Positions 10,865 to 14,664 of a stretch of DNA of 14,664 bases are shown piece after piece; positions within the stretch are counted from its first letter, which is position 1; every line of letters begins with the position of its first letter. The stretch is taken from NCBI GenBank assembly GCA_002104895.1, contig MCFG01000098.1, forward strand, positions 165,001-179,664. The letters run 5' to 3'. A program made the position numbers and the translations under genes. This DNA is from Anaeromyces robustus. Its lineage: Eukaryota > Neocallimastigomycota > Neocallimastigomycetes > Neocallimastigales > Neocallimastigaceae. The notes under the pieces are model-generated. The model had not been told where the DNA came from. It ran no database searches and saw nothing but the letters and a program-made list of their open reading frames with translations.

Positions 10865-12584
10865 TCATTTGTTTCTAAATTCCATAAATAAATATGACCA
10901 TTAATATCTTTTGATAAAATATTATCATTTATAATACCTATTGAATCTATTACTGTAGAGTGTATTTTATCCTTTGAATTTCTAGTTATTTGATATTTTG
11001 AATCTGATTCATAAACTCTTGGGAAGTCATCAGATTTTATTTCTTCATCATAAGTTTCTTTATTATAAATCCATTCTGGAATAATACATTCTATAACATA
11101 TCCTGCTTCAGTTCCTACAAAAATCTTATCTCCTTTAACAGAAAGTGTCTTTAATATATAATAAAGTTTAATATAATATCAAATAATATATCAGTCAAAA
11201 CAGAAAATAAAAAAAAAAAAAAAAAAATTTGAAAAAAAAATTTTTTTTTATATTAACATTTATTTGTTAATATGTATATATTATTATTTATATATATCTT
11301 TGTATTACCATTACTGTTAATATCTCCTTTGATTTATAAATACATAAACATTTTTCTTTATATATATCCCAAATTCTGACTGTTCCATCTCTTGAACAAG
11401 ATATAATAATATTATTATTTAATGTATATGACAAGAGATCATCAACGGCATCTATATTATATATATTAATATATGAATTTAATATATGGATTAAAAAATA
11501 TATTTTATATAAATAAAACAATGTTATTATATATATTGACTTATTTATAACTTTAAATACAACATACCTTGATGTCCCGGTAAAAGTGCTATTTCTTTTG
11601 TATATGCTAAACTTAAAATATGAATATCTTTATCTACTCCAGCTGTTGCTATTATAGCATCATCAATTTTATTTATCCAGCACATAGTATTCATTTGCTA
11701 TATTCCATTAATATATATACATTTTTAAACCAAAAATATTAAAATTTTATTAAAATTTATTAAAATTTTAATTAATAAATAATATATATATATATATATA
11801 ATAAAAAGAATAAATTTTTACATACGCCTTCGACTGTAGGTACTTTTCCATTTGGTCCTGGTAAATAACCTTGTCCATTTAAAATGAAATGTGCCATAAT
11901 ATCAAAATGATTTCCACAATGTTCATTATCATATACAGTAATCTATTAATATTCATTATTAATTATATATACAATTTTACTTTTAATTTCTTATAATTAT
12001 TTTATTTTATTTTATTTTATTTCTATTTTTTTTTTTTTTTTATTAATTTTAATTAAAAATTTCGGATATACATTCTTAATAAATCATTTAATACTTACAC
12101 CAGCTTTTGCTACAGTTGCAACAATGTTACTAGCATCAAATTCACTTCCTGGTAAAGGTTGATGATTCATTACAATTTGTCGAATTGGTGAAGCATGATT
12201 TTCTCTTACAAGACGTTTAAGATATAATCTGTTGAGACAATAATTATGATCTTTTTCTAACTCAGCTTCATTAATTTCCTCCTCTTTTTCTTCTTCTTCT
12301 TTATCATTTTCATCTTTTTTATCTGAATTATTTTCTTTATTTTCTTTATTTTCTTTATTTTCAAAATCTGAATCAGAATTATTAAATTCAGTACGAGGAC
12401 GTTTTATATTAGATTCTGAATTTAATGTAGATTGTTCAGAAGTTTCAATTTCATTTTGTTCTGAAGTCAAATTTTCACTTTCGGTATTGTCAGTCATTTC
12501 AGTATCTTCATGTTGTCTTTTTTTAGGTGATCCATTTAAATTATTAATTATTGAATTATTTGTACTACTATTTTCAGTTTCCAT
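10050..12584 (-). CDS. WD40-repeat protein, EED/LRWD1-like, 8 exons
   Basis: Exons in transcript order are 12584-12099, 11942-11826, 11697-11568, 11451-11309, 11148-10864, 10724-10663, 10497-10354 and 10167-10050. The seven introns (116-186 bp) are all GT-AG and phase-consistent, giving 494 residues. Residues 1-110 are a disordered, Ser/Asn/Glu-rich tail with basic clusters (KKR at 21-23, KRPR at 61-64, possible nuclear signals) and a Glu/Lys block near 75-110. The rest is a beta-propeller with WD signatures DGTVRIWD (266-273), NGHIYLWN (375-382), GTVLIFD (421-427) and ATIWRFD (465-471). The order of IHSTVIDS, DNILSK, the IYLW blade and a final IWRFD resembles the EED subunit of Polycomb complex 2; the related LRWD1 propeller is also possible. 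The gene model is firm and the family call tentative. The start is the first ATG in an AAAAATG context. Confidence 0.9.
10232..10307. repeat. Compound triplet repeat inside the last intron of the WD40 gene
   Basis: On the plus strand, ACC units, then about eight ACT units, then about ten AAT units follow one another. They lie wholly within the 186-bp intron 10168-10353. Confidence 0.9.
10779..10862. repeat. ATT/ACT repeat abutting a splice donor in the WD40 gene
   Basis: This repeat of mainly ATT units runs to 10862, directly against exon 5. On the transcribed strand the donor GTAATAATAAT is itself the first unit of the repeat. Confidence 0.9.
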
Positions 12585-12800
12585 TTTTATTATAGTAATT
12601 ATTATCCAATTTACTAATGAGAAATTTTATTTTACTTTATTTTATTGTAATTTATATTAAAATATATTTTTCATCAAAATTTATAAAATAATTATATATA
12701 ATATATTTAAATTATTATCAGTATCCAAGCAATCATATTGAAAGAAAAGAAAAGAAAAAAAAAAAAAAAAAAAAAGGTATTTAAATATGGTAATTAGTTT
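12585..12800 (-). promoter_or_regulatory. Probable promoter region of the WD40 gene
   Basis: Upstream of the WD40 start (minus-strand context ATAATAAAAATGG) is AT-rich DNA. It includes a 21-base A tract at 12755-12775 (oligo-dT on the gene's strand) and mixed GAAAA runs at 12739-12754. This is the usual appearance of Dictyostelium promoters. No start site can be identified. Confidence 0.4.
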
Positions 12801-13748
12801 TATTAAATTTTAGTTATTGCAGCATTATATATTCTTAATAAATCATAAAAGGGTATTACTATAAATATTATTTTTAAATATATATTTATTAAATATATAA
12901 ATGTATATTTCCTTTTACCTAAGGATAAAAAAACGAAAAAAAATATATATATATATGGAATTAGATAATTAGATTATTTTCTATGTAGTTTTATTATTAT
13001 TATTATTATTATTATTTAAAATTGTTAACTTTAAAAAAAGATATATAGATATTTAATAATTAATAATATTTCAATAATTAATATTTGATTAAGGTATAAT
13101 AAAATTTTAGATTTAATTTATAAAAATTTTTATTAATAAATTAAAATATATGTACAATACATTATACCTATAAATAAAATCTTTATAATATTCAAATATT
13201 ATATAAAATTGATTTTACATATAATAAATTTGTTTTTAACACCAAAACTATTAATTAAAACATTTATTATATAAGTAATTCTCAAAAATAAAAATATTTT
13301 ATTAATTAAAAAACACTGTAGTTAAATTAACTAAAAAATTAATTTTATTTTATTGTTATAAATATATATTTTTATTTATTAATTCTTTTATTTTATAATA
13401 AAATAATTATTTTATTTTATTTGTTATTATTTATTTGTTATTATTTATACTTAATATTCTTAGATATTATTTAAATATTTATTTAATTTCATTTATATTC
13501 TTTTCTTATTTTCTTTTATTTTTATTATTTTTATTATTATTATTATTACTATAATTATTATATTATATATATCTATTTTTTTTTCTATTATTATAATATA
13601 TGAGTATATATATTATATATACATATTTGTTTATATTTTTATATTATTTTTATTTTTATTTTATCTTTTTTTTTTTTTTTTTTTTTTTTTTTGTTTTATT
13701 TTTATTTATTTTAAATTAAAATTAATGGTTTATATAAAAGTTTTAAAA
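12801..13748. other. Intergenic spacer with the 3' region of the MPP-alpha gene
   Basis: I see no gene. The stretch is almost pure A+T with small ATT repeats (about 12990-13016 and 13530-13560) and a 27-base T tract at 13666-13692. TTTATT at 13695-13700 and nearby is AATAAA on the minus strand, a plausible poly(A) signal about 50 bases past the MPP-alpha stop. Confidence 0.6.
13666..13692. repeat. Homopolymer T tract (27 bases)
   Basis: An unbroken T run on the plus strand (A on the transcript strand), about 55-85 bases past the stop of the MPP-alpha gene. Confidence 0.95.
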
Positions 13749-14664
13749 TTAATTTTGTTTATATTTGAAAAATTCATTAACAGTTTGTTCTGCTTTAAGT
13801 AATGGATCATTATTTTCAAATGGACCTTTAATAACAATAGTTGGTCTACCATCACCGGTTCTTGGTACATATTTCATATCTGGATATGATTTCATTTCGT
13901 TTGGATCTGTTTCACCAAATACAATTCTATGAGCTACTCTTACTATATCAGCATAGCTAACCTCTTGAATACGCTTATACATTTCAGATGCAGATACTCT
14001 TTTACCATTAGAAAGAATTTGACGACCAATATCTTCAAGTTCAACTGATCTATTTTCTAGATTCATAAGTAATTGACTAGTTAATTGATTTTTAGCTCTA
14101 TTAACTTCTTCTGGTTTAATTTGACTAACCATATCTTGAATTTGATTGAAAATAATAGGTAAGACATATTCATGGACTTGTGGGTGACTTATTACTGAAA
14201 GAGAAATACCAAAAAGACCGGTATCATTGTAAGAATAATTAAACATTTGGCATTTTTCTACAAATTGATGCTGATTTAAAACGTGTGTATAAAGTCTAGA
14301 ATATATACCTTTACCTGGACCTCCTGCAGAGAAACTACTGCCACCACCCATAAGAGTATTTAATACTGCAACAGCGTAAATATCTGGATCATTTGCATTA
14401 ACAGATTCAAAAGCGAGGTAAATATGAGTTAACATCATATCGTCTGGATTAGATAAAGTTTGTCCTTTAGTATTAATTATTAAAGCTCCTCCGGTATATT
14501 TAGCTGGTTTGGTTTCATCTTTTTGCTTTTTTAAAATTTCTGGTGTAGCTTTTGTAATATCGCCAAAATGTTTTTGGACATGTTCTAATAAATAATCATG
14601 TGACATACCAGTACCGACAACTACCATACGATTTGGAGTAAACCATGTTTTACGGAAATCTTTA
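13749..14664 (-). CDS. mppA: Mitochondrial processing peptidase subunit alpha, C-terminal part (cut by window edge)
   Basis: The frame is open from the right edge through about 304 codons to TAA at 13751-13749, with no intron. MPP-alpha pairs with the catalytic beta subunit in the mitochondrial matrix and binds presequences for removal after import. The diagnostic feature is the glycine-rich loop GGGSSFSAGGPGKG (about 14348-14307), followed by YSRLY, which contacts the substrate and distinguishes alpha from beta. SYNDTGLFGI, RAKNQLTSQLLMNLENR and EDIGRQIL match the inactive second M16 domain of the family. The KTWFTPNRMVVVG stretch marks the end of the first M16 half. The zinc-site region and transit peptide lie beyond the window. 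The symbol is by function, as dictyostelids may have more than one alpha paralogue. Confidence 0.94.
   Translation of the reverse strand, partial: KDFRKTWFTPNRMVVVGTGMSHDYLLEHVQKHFGDITKATPEILKKQKDETKPAKYTGGALIINTKGQTLSNPDDMMLTHIYLAFESVNANDPDIYAVAVLNTLMGGGSSFSAGGPGKGIYSRLYTHVLNQHQFVEKCQMFNYSYNDTGLFGISLSVISHPQVHEYVLPIIFNQIQDMVSQIKPEEVNRAKNQLTSQLLMNLENRSVELEDIGRQILSNGKRVSASEMYKRIQEVSYADIVRVAHRIVFGETDPNEMKSYPDMKYVPRTGDGRPTIVIKGPFENNDPLLKAEQTVNEFFKYKQN

Noticed and set aside
12072-12087. 16-base match ATTCTTAATAAATCAT to 12831-12846
   Set aside because: It is nearly all A/T and isolated, so it is expected by chance at this composition.
14178-14185. Second DUSE-like box (reverse strand ACCCACAA)
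   Set aside because: It lies inside the MPP-alpha coding sequence, where the codons explain it.

Overview
This window looks like nuclear DNA of a social amoeba of the Dictyostelium group. Intergenic and intronic DNA is almost entirely A+T. Homopolymer T and A tracts of 20-28 bases and AAT/AAC microsatellites are frequent. Introns are short, AT-rich and GT-AG. Start codons sit in an AAAATG context, codons end in A or T, and one protein carries an Asn run. The species cannot be fixed from the sequence alone.

Layout, left to right. (1) Minus strand, 452 to beyond base 1: the N-terminus of a PX-domain protein running into poly-Asn. (2) 453-3867: a gene-poor, 3.4-kb divergent intergenic region. 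It holds oligo(dT) tracts, diverged direct duplications, a short hairpin and two slightly GC-richer coding-like scraps. (3) Plus strand, 3868-5690: a four-exon DRG1 GTPase. (4) 5691-7629: an intergenic stretch dominated by an (AAAT)n array of about 230 bp. (5) Plus strand, 7630-8778: a five-exon UBC12/UBE2M NEDD8-conjugating E2. (6) 8779-10049: a convergent intergenic region with a 192-bp tandem duplication and a nested inverted repeat. (7) Minus strand, 12584-10050: an eight-exon WD40 protein of 494 residues, resembling EED/LRWD1, with an acidic N-terminal tail. (8) 12585-13748: an intergenic region. (9) Minus strand, 13749 to beyond the right edge: the C-terminal two-thirds of the alpha subunit of mitochondrial processing peptidase.

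The genes are unrelated housekeeping functions: membrane targeting, translation-linked GTPase, neddylation, a chromatin-type propeller and mitochondrial import. They show no pathway or operon logic. I rebuilt the exon structures by following reading phase across GT-AG introns and comparing with remembered family sequences; all junctions keep phase. I see no mobile element with recognisable ends, CRISPR array, rRNA or tRNA. I found no convincing undescribed system. The items most worth a second look are the EED-like protein with apparently missing cage aromatics, the tandem duplications, the structured element downstream of UBC12, and the gene-relic scraps in the left intergenic region.
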